The notes: generated by a model from the letters alone, not told the origin. Positions 49,240 through 61,745 are shown, counted from the first letter of the stretch. The stretch is DNA of 64,000 nucleotides from Lutjanus erythropterus (GCA_020091685.1 CM034613.1:15954932-16018931); one strand, 5' to 3'. Numbers and translations are program-made.

Positions 49240-51814
49240 CTAAACACAGAGAAACACGTAAACAGATAAGAACACTGCAAAAAAAACACACTAAATAAGT
49301 GTATAAACACAAGAAGACACACACATAACTTCATGCATGCTAATAATCTTACTGAATCGTTGCTTATTCCCATTATCTGCATCTGTAGAGCCACAATTAC
49401 TGTTTTTCCAGTGCATTGTTTGCATCAATAGATGTGTAATTCTGAGTTGTATTACCGCCGGCTAGGATCGCATTCAATTTGAAACGCCACTGACAGACAT
49501 CCTCATCAAACTCGAGCCATAACCCATCAATACAGCGTCAAATTTATTTGCAGAAATAGCTTCCCTGTTCCCTTTCAAGCAATAACTTTGATAAATGGCA
49601 CAGAGCTCTTGGACAAGAAGCATTTCAATCAAAAAGCTGCTGTAGGAATACAAACAGGAAACACATACTATATGTTTTCATACAAGCTGTTCAGCAAGAC
49701 AGGATTAATTTGCACTTATGTGATCTTTGACACTAAGAGGATAGTTTGAATCATTTGAAGTGGGGTTGTATGAGGCACCTAACTATAGTCAGTGTGTTAC
49801 CTACAGTAGATGGAAGTTGGTACGCTCCAAGTTTGACAAAGCAGAGAGGAGTACTAACACAGAAGCTACACGCTTTACTTTTAGCCACTTAAAAAAAAGG
49901 TCCACCCAAAAAAGTATCAGTTAAATGTATCTACTCTAAAACTTTCACAGCTTTACTTAAATCGCCTTTTCCGAATGGAAACCGCTGTAATATAAGCCAA
50001 ATATCCCTCTCTCAAAAGCGACCAGACACCTGAAGAGAAAACAGTAATTCTCCCTCACAGAACAAAGGAGTTGATGAACTACTGCTGCCTCGATCTGGTA
50101 ATTTGTTGGTGTTATTGTGTGGCTTTGGTGAATCCGACCTAACCTTTTAAAACACAGAAGTCGCACAATAACACAAACAAATGCAGCGGTACACCGTCAA
50201 GTCTGTGTTCTGGGAGGTAAAATTAATATTTTTCCTTCAAGAGACAAGAGATTTTTGGCTTATTTATTGGCAGTTTGAAGTGCAGTCTGATGGCAAAGTG
50301 AAGCTGAGAAAATATTCTTAATATTTGGTGGAAGAGAAAGTTTTTTTTTTAAAGTATGGCGATTTTTTCTTTCTAGTTTTTAAATTGCTGAATCAATTTT
50401 ATACACATATAAATAACTAGCATGTAGTCTGTTGGCTCGATGCTAACACATAATGGGAATTACCATTATCAGAAATTAGTAATGCAACCATGGTAAAACT
50501 AATAGCTGCTGACTTCACACTGTTAACTCAATCTGCTGCTGTGGCTTCAACACTCCACACCGACCTACTACAGCAACCTCAAAAAAAAAAAAATAACTCA
50601 AACTTCCCATTAGGTTTAAAAATACAGCCATGGGCTCCATTTTTTTTGCTACTGTGGCCTAAGATCTCATTTCATTTATTATTTTCTTATAGCACTAGCT
50701 TGCTGAGCAGGAACATCTAACTGTAGCAGTTCACAAAGTTTAAAATTAAACTCAAGAGACTGAGTTTTTGGAAATAGGAGTCCTGAAACAGTCATTGTCT
50801 AGTGTTAGTTAGTGTAGAAAACAAAAATCGACTGACTATACATAAGTACCTCATACAACCTCAATGCAAATAATCCAAACTATCCCTCCCACAAATAACT
50901 CAAATTACATTGTGACTTAAAATATGCATAATTTTGAAATGGAGGTGCGGGAAACTGTCCAAAAAGTGAATTATGCTGCACTAAAGAAGCCCAAACCCAA
51001 GACTAACACACAGAGCGCTGTCGTTTGGGTGTTAGGAGACATCATAAAAACAAATCTACAAGCTGAAAACAAACTTCTCAAATATTTAAAAAGAGACAGG
51101 CATGCTGTACTGGGGATTTGGGTAAAGCACAGGAAGTGCTCGTTGGGTAACATGGGATTGTGTGCGTATTGTTTCATTACCCCCTATGTCCCCCCCCCCC
51201 TCCCAGCTGCTCTAGTGGAGGCATCCAAATAAGGCGGATGATGCACTGGAGGCTTCATGACCCTCTTTACAGTCTCCCTTGACAATGGCAATTAAAGTAC
51301 TGGGTCATTGTCAATATGAAACCGAGACAGAAGGGGCACAAAAAAAGAGATCAGACGTCAATATTATCACTTCTAAAGAAGCAAGGACGGAAAGGCAGTG
51401 TCATCGAATCAGTATTCAAACCGGGATGTGGCAAGTATAACAGAGAAATGCCCTTAAAGTAGTTGGAAAAAGCTGAGAACATCTCAGATTGTAATGTTCT
51501 TGCAATAGAGTGAACTGGAGGACAGCACATTATGCTTCTGTAGCGGCGTGAAAATCACTGAGTTGTGAAAAAAAAAAAAAAAGGAGGAGGAAAAAAAGGG
51601 GGTCGTTGCAGACATTGCATTATTCATGTCGATAATGTCATTATCATTGCAAAGTATGAAAAAAAAAACAGTCATGTCTCTTTTTTTCTCTCTGTCGCTC
51701 TTCAATGGGCTTGACCTGAATTTTGATTCTCTGCAGTCCTGTGCACAATATAATGGCTGCTGGTGATTGCCATGCGCAATTACTGTATCTACTGTATCCA
51801 TCGTCGCTGCCATC

Positions 51815-52262
51815 ACATCCTGCGAAGACACATGAGTGGGAAAGGAAGCGAAGGACGGATGAACAGAGGAAGAATAGGATGTGAACTTCTGACTCCCTCT
51901 CACCATTCTTAATTAAGCCAAGTGACCTTGCCATCCACAAAAGCCTATTTCTAGAGACCACGCAGCCAAAAATACACCAGCCGGGCAGAGTCAGTTAGGG
52001 TGAGCGGGGACGGGGGCGGGTGTGGGGATGGAGGGAGGGAGGGAGGGATGGATGGAGGGGAGCATGAAATTCTAAAAAAGAAAAGAGAAATTAGGTTTGT
52101 GTGAAAGGCCAAGGACTGAGAGATAGAAAATGGAAAGATAAAAACAGAAGAAATGTGGAATTTCATAATCGGGGAAAGTTAAGAGATGCAGCTAGAGAAG
52201 AGGGAGGGAGGCGAGTGAGAGAGATAGACATCATGTAGAGATGAAGAATGAAGAGGGTCAGC
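51815..52262. repeat. Segmental duplication, copy 1 (with G-rich insert)
   Basis: From GGAAGCGAAGGACGGATGA at 51844 to AAGAGGGTCAG at about 52262 it matches 53382-53749 nearly base for base, offset about 1,538. Copy 1 differs mainly by a G-rich insert at 52000-52050 where copy 2 has GGAT units. Homology extends weakly upstream to about 51815. Confidence 0.93.
52006..52047 (+). other. G-quadruplex-prone tract
   Basis: GGGG-AC-GGGGG-C-GGG-TGT-GGGG at 52006-52027 and (GGGA)3GGG at 52033-52047 each satisfy the four-G-run pattern with loops of 1-3 bases. The tract lies on the template strand of arap2. Confidence 0.7.
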
Positions 52263-52267
52263 ACAGA

Positions 52268-52420
52268 TAATTCATTTTACAGTTTTGTCCAAGGACTGAA
52301 GAAACCAGAAAGTATTCACATTTGAGTCTTTTTCTTTAAAAAAAAAAAAAACTAAATAGCAAGCGATTAATAGATAACGGCTGACAACTAATTAATTAAT
52401 CAACGGATTGTTGCAGATCT
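52268..52420. mobile_element. hAT-type MITE, family 1, fragment
   Basis: TTTTGTCCAAGGACTGAAG, AAACCAGAAAGTATTCACATT and the right end ATTAATTAATCAACGG then ATTGTTGCAGATCTAG match copy 1. The left half is gone. It abuts the end of segmental-duplication copy 1. Confidence 0.75.
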
Positions 52421-53129
52421 AGCTTAAACCCGCAGTGTTTGATTTTTTTTTTTGGCTGGACAGCAGAGGCCAGCCTGATCAGTTGCTGGGTAGCTGAGTA
52501 AGTAAGTGAGTGATGAAGTTACACCATTAGTGAGTCGCTTGACCAAGAGAGTAAGAACCGTCGCATCAGGGGCTTGTGGGGGGAAATGTCCACCACTGTG
52601 GCGCAGATTTTGAACCAGGCTAAAAGCTGTTAATGCATGAAGTTTTAATGTTTTTTCAGGCAAAATAGTAACCATGAGATTCCTTATCCAAATAACATCT
52701 GTGAGGGGCTGCAGGCCGGTGTTACACTGTATTTGGTTCCCAACCAGATCCTGCAACCTGCATCGTTTGAAGACGTACTCAGTTCCTTTACTTAAGTGTC
52801 TGATATATTACATACATTTAATAAAGTACATCATTAATACTGATGAGTTAAAGCATAGGCAGCATCTTAATATATCAGGCAGTCACATCCAGATCGAGTA
52901 CATCGATGTAATCGCTCATTTAGTGCGCAGTAGTCGTAGTTAGAAGTAGTAAAAAGTAGTTAGAAGTTTTTGTCGCAAGTAGCAACCAGCATTACAGCAC
53001 ATTACTGCCACCTAGTGAGTCAGAGTGCGAAGTGCTTGAAGTGAGTGTTGCTGGGATATTGGAGGCGTGTACATGACCCCCGACTCTCTGTGTAACAATG
53101 TGGCTACAATTTAGCACAAAGACCACACA

Positions 53130-53345
53130 TGTTCCAGCCATATACTAGGTTTCACTTAGTCTTGTTGAGGCTTGTGGTGCAAACAAAAAACATATTATCG
53201 CCTTACAAAGTTGGTGTGGTGAGCAGGTTAGCAAGCAGTAGCTTATTTACATATCTAGGCGACATCTTAGCATTAATTTCAACTCATGTTTGTGCTCATC
53301 AATATTCACTCTCCTTTTAGTTGTGGTTTTGGTCTCCACCAACTC
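53130..53345 (+). repeat. Percomorph repeat, family A, copy 4
   Basis: CATATTATCGCCTTACAAAG, then CAATATTCACTCTCCTTTTAG, then TGGTTTTGGTCTCCACCAAC match 55388-55514 in the same order. It directly precedes segmental-duplication copy 2. Confidence 0.7.
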
Positions 53346-53351
53346 CTGCAA

Positions 53352-53749
53352 TCAGATCATGCAAAGACAGCGAGCTGGAATGGAAGCGAAGGACGGATGA
53401 ACAGAGGAGGAATAGGATGTGAACTTCTGACTCCCTCTCGCCATTCTTAATTAAGCAAAGCGACCTCGCCATCCAGAAAAACCTATTTCTAGAGACCACG
53501 CGGCCAAAAATACACCAGCCGGGCAGAGTCAGTTAGGGATGGATGGATGGATGGATGGAGGGGAGCATGAAATTCTAAAAAAGAAAAAGAGGAATTAGGT
53601 TTGTGTGAAAGGCCAAGGACTGAGAGATAGAAAATGGAAAGATAAAAACAGAAGAAGAGACGATGTGGAATTTCATAATCAGGAAAGTAAAGAGAGGCGT
53701 GTGGGAAAGATAGACATCATGTAGAAATGAAGACGCCTAAGAGGGTCAG
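53352..53749. repeat. Segmental duplication, copy 2 (with GGAT run)
   Basis: This is the partner of 51815-52262; I estimate well over 90% identity outside indels. It carries a (GGAT)n run at about 53538-53558 where copy 1 is G-rich, and has GACGATG inserted after CAGAAGAA. Confidence 0.93.
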
Positions 53750-55343
53750 GGAGGGGTCCTTCTCATATTAAAGCAGCATGTTAACAATGGCAAGAAGTGG
53801 CTCAACCTAATTACCGACAGCCAGCCTCGTGCATTTCTCTCCCCAGGAGTTTCACGCCAATATCTCCCTCTTTCTCTCTCTAAATTTAGCCAGAAGTTAA
53901 AGGAAGGTGAGGAGAGGAGGAGAAAAAGTGTGCATGCTTGTGTGTGTGTGGATGAATTAGCTTGGTGGCTGATAATTATACCCCAAGTATGGGTTAACGG
54001 TAATTAATTGTTTTAATTCTAGTTTTGGGGTCATGCAGGAGAGAGTTGTTTAATTGCGAGTTGTGCATCTGTAAATACTCTGACAGCGGAGTCAGCGGAG
54101 AGATGATGAAAAGGAGAAGAAGAAGAGGTCAGCGTTGAGACGGTGGATTCAGACAAACGCACTGCAGCCACCCACACGCACACATTCACACACACATAAT
54201 GTTTATAGACTAATCTCAAGAGGAAGGACTGCCAAGGATGCAATGAGGCCTAACTATCGCACTTTCTCCAATAACAGACACACCTGACTCGCCTCCTTCT
54301 GCCAAACACGCTTGTTTCCCCCTCGCTCCTCACCTCCCTCCCGCTCGAAACTCCCCTCACTCCCACATCCTCTCACTCCAGCCGCTCCCACCTCTCATTC
54401 TTCCCTCCCAACATCTGTCAACCTGTGTCAAAAATGCAGGACTGCAGTATCGCTTTCTTCTCTTTTTTTTCTCCCTCCCTTTCTTCATGGAGCTGCCCAT
54501 CCTGCGTGGATAACTATGCGTCTTTTCTTTTCAAAAACAACCTGGTAAACTTCAGGAAACAATTAAGACTGAGCAACTGAGCTAAAGCCCACAATAATGG
54601 AGGCGCCGTGTGGAGAAAGCAAGGAGGAGGGTAAAGAGGGTGGAAAGAGTTTTACCACCAGCATGGAGTTAAGGTTCTGGCATCTCCAAAGGCAGGGATT
54701 TTCAATGGAGGCACGAGGACACCAATTGGCTGCAGCAGAGAACTGCACCTTGCGGACGACAATGCATCCTTACTCAGTGTTTGACCAAGCAGGGCGCCTT
54801 AAGGATTAAAGATGTTGCTTCCAGGCAGAGCTGTTTTTGAGGCGAGTCTTTTTTTAAGGTTTAGCAAAACTTTCACGTCTGTGAATGCTTACCATTAATG
54901 ACAGATTTTCCACTGAATGTTGTCATTTCAAACCTGTATTTTTTTTACATATCTGACACTAAATAATTCATTTGAAGGTGTGTCAACACAAGGCCGGCAC
55001 GGTACTGAATTATTTATTTATTTTTTATTATTCAAGGATGTTATGAGCTCCATAATTGAGGCTTTTGCATTGAATTTTCAAATCAAGTCTTTTCTGGTGA
55101 TTCAAGTAGGTTCAAGCCCAAGTACCGGGTCTATGCTTACAGATACTATACTTTTCCCAGGCAAAGTTACAGTGAGCAGTATGTTAATGACATGTTAAAA
55201 TAAAGCAGTAGGAAATCTGCATTGACATTATTTTATCTTTGAGGTTATATCTTAGGGTTATGGTGGTGGAAACACTACTGCTTTTGTCCAAAGGGGCCTC
55301 CAAAATCACCAAAATGTGACTGTTTCTTGTAGTAACTTTAAAC

Positions 55344-55370
55344 TAGGGCTGCAACTTACTCATTATCGAT
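55344..55370. mobile_element. hAT-type MITE terminus fragment
   Basis: TAGGGCTGCAACTTACTCAT and TATCGATG are the left end of family 1; the rest is missing, replaced by family-A sequence. Confidence 0.6.
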
Positions 55371-55379
55371 GCTTTAAAC

Positions 55380-55760
55380 ACAACTTTCACATATTATCAC
55401 CTTACAAAGTGGATGTGCTGAACAGTAGCATTAATTTCATCATGTTTGCATTCACCTGATGAATTTATGTTCAATATTCAATCTGCTTTTAGCTCTGTTT
55501 TTGGTCTCCACCACCTCTCAGGGAAAGTATCTGTCTCTTTAGCTGCTAAATGCTCCACTAAGTTGGTTAGTGGGTAAATTCGCCAGCTAGTTGGTTGTGG
55601 GCAGATGTCATGTGGAGGGTATTTAAAGTTTTTTACTGAAACCTAGTGAATTAAAACAGTGAAGTTGTGGCCTAAAAGAAGCTAAAAATACTCAGTGAGT
55701 GAGAAACTGCAGAATCAGGTGATAATTCTCTGTGGGCTTTCGCACTACAAGCGTCATCTT
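55380..55760 (+). repeat. Percomorph repeat, family A, copy 5 (longest)
   Basis: CATATTATCACCTTACAAAG, CAATATTCAATCTGCTTTTAG, TTTTTGGTCTCCACCACC, TTTAGCTGCTAAATGCTCCAC and GGTGATAATTCTCTGTGGGC occur in order. This copy extends furthest and can serve as the reference for the others in the window. Confidence 0.7.
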
Positions 55761-55811
55761 TCACTTTACACATACACTCAGTTAAACCTTTGTTTGTTGA
55801 ATAGTGCTGCC

Positions 55812-55960
55812 TTAAAGGACCAGTGGGTTAGATTTAATGACATCTAGCTAGCAAACTGCAAAAACTTCCTCACTCTCCTTTTCCACTCCCTTTGTAAATA
55901 TGAACATCTCATTCTAAAGTACCAAAAACACAACAATTATTATTATTAGGAGATTATACA
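55812..55960. mobile_element. MITE fragment (TAAAGGACCAGTG end)
   Basis: TTAAAGGACCAGTGGGTTAG, TTTAATGACATCTAGC and ATCTCATTCTAAAGTACC match one side of a common fish MITE whose end is TAAAGGNCCAGTGTG. The other terminus is not found. Confidence 0.55.
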
Positions 55961-56387
55961 CTATTATATACCAGCTATTTCAAACCAAACAATTTGATTG
56001 GACAAGAGGTATTCAATGAGTGCTCATAAAGAGTGTCACAGACAGGATGAAAAGGAGGCATCATAATGATTTGGGGCTTATTACTGTGGGATCACTGTCA
56101 CACACTTTTTAAATCTGACAAAATACATGCAGTTGAATACAAGAACAGCAGTTTTAACAGCTTTTGACCTATTAATCAGAGAAAGCGCCCACACGTGCAT
56201 GCATATGCGTTACCATGGTTACGAAATGATGCATAAATATATACATGGCTTATACGGATCAATTGTAAGATCACTCTCTGAACGGATTTCACAATCAGCA
56301 GATGGATTTCTTAGTAGTTCAGCCTTTGAAACCAAAAGCTAAAAATCACAGACCTGCTGTTATAAAACCCTGTGCAGTTTTATGGAT

Positions 56388-56750
56388 TAGGGCTGAACGA
56401 TTTTAATAAAATATCTAATTGCGATTATTTTTGACCGATATAGCAATCGATATGACTTGCAATATTACATACAATAATAATTTTTGCATCATTATTTTAA
56501 TTTTGATTGAAAAATGCGTTAAAATTACTACAGTGTGATTTTTTTTTTTGCAGGAATCTGAAATAAATAAAGATGTTTTTATGTTTGTAGAATGTGATTT
56601 GTACTACAGGACAACTCTGCTTCATTTATCTAAAAGTTTTACACAGACACACATTTGCCTTTAAACAATATTGCACCTCCAGCAAATTGAAAATTGCAGA
56701 AAGCCACATTGCAATTTTGATAAAAAATTTATATTAATAACACAGCCCTA
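56388..56750. mobile_element. hAT-type MITE with perfect 8-bp target duplication
   Basis: Termini TAGGGCTGAACGATTTT and (reversed) TAGGGCTGTGTTATTAA enclose 363 AT-rich, non-coding bases. TTATGGAT at 56380-56387 is repeated exactly at 56751-56758, the 8-bp duplication that defines hAT insertions. The interior shows TAATTGCGATTATTTT and GATATAGCAATCGATA, like a percomorph family distinct from family 1. Confidence 0.93.
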
Positions 56751-57709
56751 TTATGGATCCATCCAAACAACTAGAGCAGGACTGCTGTAATGTCTAGAGC
56801 TACACAAAGTGCTAGCAAGCTAATGCTAGTTTGCAGAAACCTGCATATGTGTTGCTTGAGAAGGAGTGCTGTTGTACTGAATATTAGCATGACTTTAATT
56901 CCATTATAGACAGAAGATAATCACAGCCATGATTATCAGTACAACAGCACTCCATCATCTCTTGCTGAAAACATACTTACTATAATAATGTTTTATTCAA
57001 TTTTCTTCTGTATTCTTCCAGTAAATTCTACTGGGCATATCTGTTTTTAACTGTTTTTCTGGGGATCACATTAAAGATCCATTCAACTAAAAAAAAATTG
57101 TTTTTCTTATCTTTATAACCCCTAAAATGTCTGAGCTAGACTACAGAGACTCATATCTGTGCCAGGTTTGTCACTAGAGAGGTGTTTTCACATTCCACAC
57201 GTCTATGAAATAGTCTCGGATGTTTCTCTGTTTGATAAAGAATTCTTGGACATTAAAATATGACCAGGCCGAAATCTATGAAGCCATTAAAAATTTAGGA
57301 TAAACAGTCTACAGACTTCTAGTGAAGTTATCACATACTTTGGGCCTGGTTCCGGTGATTAAAAGGAAACCACGCAAAAAGAAAAAGAAAAACGGAAACA
57401 CTTGGGGTGTTACAGTAAGCGTCAGCTCAGGGATCTTGGGAAGACTCGGGAGGGGGTGAGCAGAGGAGCTTTCAGGCTCAGCAGGAGAGAGATTTGCAGC
57501 GTCAGACAGACTGTAAGACAGACAGACAGACAATCAGGTGGACTGATACACTCAAAGACTGATCCTCGATCCTAAAACCTCATCTCCCCTTTGGCCTCCC
57601 ATTCAGCCTCACCCCCTCCTCCCCCATCCTCTCATCCCTTCATCCCTCCCAGCCACCCTCCTCACTTCCTCCCCTCACTTCCCTGAAGCCAGGCTTTGGA
57701 CTGTTTTCA

Positions 57710-57712
<3 letters not shown>

Positions 57713-57748
<36 letters not shown>

Positions 57749-57762
57749 ACACAGACACACAC
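57713..57762. repeat. CA microsatellite, interrupted
   Basis: A 31-base pure AC run followed by ATACAC and AGACAC variants. Confidence 0.95.
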
Positions 57763-59079
57763 GAGACACCACATCGGGACCCTGAAGACTACATCTCAGG
57801 ACCAAAGTGTTCTCCCAAGTCAATCCCAGTGTTGACGAAATCAGGCGAAAGGGGGTGATTGATGAGACGGATTGGATACTGCGCTGCAGAGAGGGAGAAG
57901 TGAGACCGAGGATCTCGCTACTCTCCCACGCCACCTCCACTACCCCGATGATGACATCACCGCGGCCAGAGACCTTCAAGCTGCGACTGTGATTAAGTGC
58001 GATTAGTTCTGTCTGGGGCTGACAGATCCCACAGGATTTTAAACTACAAAAGAGTTTTTGGGGTGTTGAAAGTTTGAGAAAGAGAACAAGCATGGGAATG
58101 TTTCAGTATGTAGCCATTTTTATTTAAAGATCGAACAACATGAACAGTCTGACTTTACAGTAGCCAAAGACAAAAAGCATTTGTAGTTAGCTCTAGATGT
58201 GGCAACCTTCGAGCCTTTAGCAACTTTTTTCCAAAAAAGAGCCTTTGGCAACATATTTAGAGACACTTTGCACAGACCTCATGGTGAACTGACCCTTCCT
58301 GAGTCCCGCCTTTTTTCCTTTGTGCTCTAATAACAGTTGAGCAAGCTCCAAATTTCTATTTTCTCTGCAGCATAGAGAAGCCTTGCACATACTACAGCAC
58401 AGGAGACCATAACAAGTGCATGAAAAAGGAAAAAGATCACAGAGGTTCCACCGTGGACCAAGCACACTCAACTGTTACTTGAGCACACTGCTGCAACAAG
58501 TGCAATCGCAGAATAATAGCAGATTCTTTAAAGACATACCTGAATCGGCTCAGTCTTGTCAGCTGCAGGATAATATCTATGTGAAGTTAGCTAAGATTAG
58601 CCACCATAAAGTACTGGTCATACTAGACCAAGGAAGGTTGCTGCAGCAAAATAAAAGAGAAATTAAGTTATATAATGTCACTTTATCCTGTTCAATACTT
58701 TGGTTTATGACAAAGCAGATATACAAAACCGACATACTTGTCATTCTCAGCCACAGCTGACGAACATCATCATCTTAGCATCGTCATTGTGGACGTTTGT
58801 GGACAGTTGCACTGTGACCTTTAGCTCAAATGTGTCAACATACAACCTCATAGTTTGATGTATACTTGAGATAATAGCAGCTTGACTAATAATAATTGCT
58901 ATTAATAAAGCCAATTAGAGTCAGTCCACTTTAATTTAACTTTCTATCTTGATAAATGTATATCAATGTGATTAAATCAAAAAGATGCAAATAAGGACTT
59001 GATAATATCTAAAAACAATTAGTGTCTGGGCAGGTTTTAGCCAGACAAGGGAGATGGAAGTTGCATAGTGTCAAGTAAG

Positions 59080-59834
59080 ACTGCCTTTCCACCGCAAGAA
59101 CGTTCCCCAAGAACTTGGAACCTTTGGAGGAACTCCATGCGTTTCCACCACAGGGACCAGGGTCATTATTTGATCCCCAAAAAAAGTCCCTGCCCAAGAG
59201 GTAGTATGTTCCAAAAGTGTTCAATGTGCTCCAAAAACATCAGCATCGTTACAGAGGAAAGCATACATTCCTTTTTTTTTTTTTTTTTTTTAACAAATGG
59301 CATCATCATTTCTCATCATATTGTCACTCAGGCTGCACATGAAAAAAAAAAGTCACGTCTGCTGCATTCACATGTTGCATATCGCAATTTATTCAGCATT
59401 AACTAATACAACTCAATCAATGTTCTCACATTTCTCCTCCTCATTCACAGCACTCGAAGTGTGAAGAAGGAAGTAGGCACTCAGAGACAGATCAGTCTGC
59501 TCGGAGGAGTCAGAGCCACAAAGTTTTCAAGCCAAGAGACTTTTAAGTTACATATGCTATGTCATCTGTTGATTCTTTTATCTATGTGACTAAGAATGCA
59601 ATAAATGTTTTTGTTCGTAAAATAAGAATCATGTAAAAATATCGTCATCTCAGTTCTCTAGGAGAAAAATGGTCGTTCGCATTTTAGCAACAATTGTGCA
59701 GCCCTGTGCAAAAATGTTATGTAAAGATGGCCATGACTGAGGTAATACAGACAAAAAACAGGCTGAAGGAGCCTTTTAGTTCCTTGAAATTACTAGGACT
59801 AAAAGTTCTGGGTACTTTGGGTGGAAACGCAGCT
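59080..59834. mobile_element. TIR element, 755 bp, TTTCCACC ends
   Basis: The left end ACTGCCTTTCCACCGCA and the right end (reversed) AGCTGCGTTTCCACCCA are imperfect inverted repeats. TAAG occurs directly on both sides (59076-59079 and 59835-59838), a possible 4-bp target duplication. Subterminal GAACTTGGAACCTTTGG and (reversed) AAGGAACTAAAAGGCTCC are typical of a fish MITE-like family. The 112-residue open frame over its left part is not a gene. Confidence 0.7.
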
Positions 59835-61004
59835 TAAGAAACTGCTCAGTTCTTGTTGTCAGATATTGTGGTTATTTACTCCAGTTCTGAAATCTCCAAA
59901 TGGAGTAATCTTATTATCAGTAGACCCGGTTTGGTATCGATTGTGTAGGTTTTGCATCCTGCGTCAACATGACAACAATATGGGATGAAAAATAAAGAGA
60001 ACTGAAATTTGTAGTCCGCAGTAGCTGTAACAGTACACATACGCATGTCTTTCTACCGTGATAAAAAGCAAACCACAAACTCCTACTTCCATTTCTGACA
60101 TAAAACGGTGCTCAGAGACTTTCTGTCTGTCCATGCAATCTTCTTCTACCCCCGCGCGCGCCCTGTGGAGGTGGCACTAGGTGGCACACAGGGTGGTACG
60201 AGGCCTCAGCTGGCCGCACAAAGCAGGGATGACAGAGAGATTGTACTCGACCTCTCCGCTCACCCGAAACATGATGAAGCCCTCTGCTTTCTCAGAGGGG
60301 AGAGTCACATTGGCAGGATGACTTTAGAAACTCTAAACAACAATCCCTGTTCCCTCACACACACACACGCGCGCTCATAGAAAGGCAAACTTTCATCTTT
60401 CCAAAAACTGTCGTGCCTACGCCGACAGTGACACGGGAGTATAAAGTGCTGACTTGCTGGCCTCCCTGCCGATTCCCACTCTGCCAGCGACGGAGCGTGT
60501 CCTGATAAATAAAGCAACAAATGCAACAGAAAGAGAAAACGAGGGGAAAGGGGGGGGAGGCGGAGGGAGCGGGAGAGCACGGAGGGCTATAATTAGTAAG
60601 TGATTAACGAGCCGGCATCAGACAGGTCCCACATCATTGATTGTGATGTTGTGCAATGCTGCTGCAGCGAAAACGAGCTGGCCCTGGGAAGGGGCGCTGA
60701 GGTCACCGCTCACACACATACACAGAAATGTGTTTGTTCTTAGTCCAAGATACATCCAATGGTCATTAGCGAGAACATGAAGGTAAAGTACAGTAAGTCA
60801 GATAGGTTACGGCCGCTTGAGAATCGCTTGAGAACACAGAATTAATGCGTTAAAGTCTTTTTTAAAAACAGAAATACCAGGGTTTATGCAAGTTTAAGCA
60901 CCTCAAATACTAACAATGTATACTTTTCAGTCTACTTTCAAGAGTTTTTGACTTTTTAAAGTCCTTTTCAAGGCCAAATGAGGATATTCATTTTTGTTTC
61001 ATAT

Positions 61005-61745
61005 GAAAATCTGTTATCAGAGTGTTGAAATGTACTTGAGTTGTGTAGCTGTGATCACAACAAACATCACAAGTACAACCGTATCCACTACTAATTGTTG
61101 TTACATCATGGCACCGTTGTGTGACGATGGAGTTTAAGTGCAGATTGATTTGGAAACTCTGCACTGCATTTCCTCCGGGGCTTTGTACTGCAGTACTGAC
61201 CGAAATGTTTCCGTAGCATCAAGTATTGAAGCATCAAAAGTTGGCAAAAGTTGGTCTGATTCTTGTTTACCTCCTTTAACTCCCTAATCTGCATCAGAAG
61301 TCTTTAAACTATACTTTATTTAGGTACTTCTTTATTTGCTAATGATGCAATTTCAATTTGTTCTGTATAAAATCAGTTATGAGAGTTTTGCAATGTACTC
61401 GAGTTGTGTAAGTGATCACAACAAACATAAAGTGTCCAACCACATCTACTACTAATTGTTGTTTGTCAGTGTTACATCAGTGTTGCGTGATAAAGCAGCT
61501 GAAGTGCAGATTGATTTGCAAAGTCTGCACAGCGTTTCCTCTAGGGCTTTGTATTGCAGGGCTGACTGAAACGTATCCGCAGCATTAAGTATTGAAAAGA
61601 GTCAATTATAAAGTTGGAAAAAGTTGGTCAGATTCCTTGTTTACATATTCTTTAATCAGATATTTTCTAATGTGAATCATAAAACTTTTCCAACCTTAAA
61701 CTTTATTTTATTTAGGTAGTTCTTTAATTAATGCTGATGCCTTGA
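61005..61745. repeat. Tandem duplication, about 365-390-bp unit
   Basis: AATGTACTTGAGTTGTGTA at 61029 recurs as AATGTACTCGAGTTGTGTA at 61392. GTGCAGATTGATTTG recurs at 61138 and 61504, the series GGGCTTTGTAYTGCAG recurs, and TTTATTTAGGTA at about 61316 recurs as TTTATTTAGGTA at about 61708. The copies are clearly diverged, with indels. Confidence 0.85.

Noticed and set aside
57707..58093. 128-residue minus-strand open frame
   Set aside because: It ends in a Cys-Val run read through the CA microsatellite and has no family resemblance.
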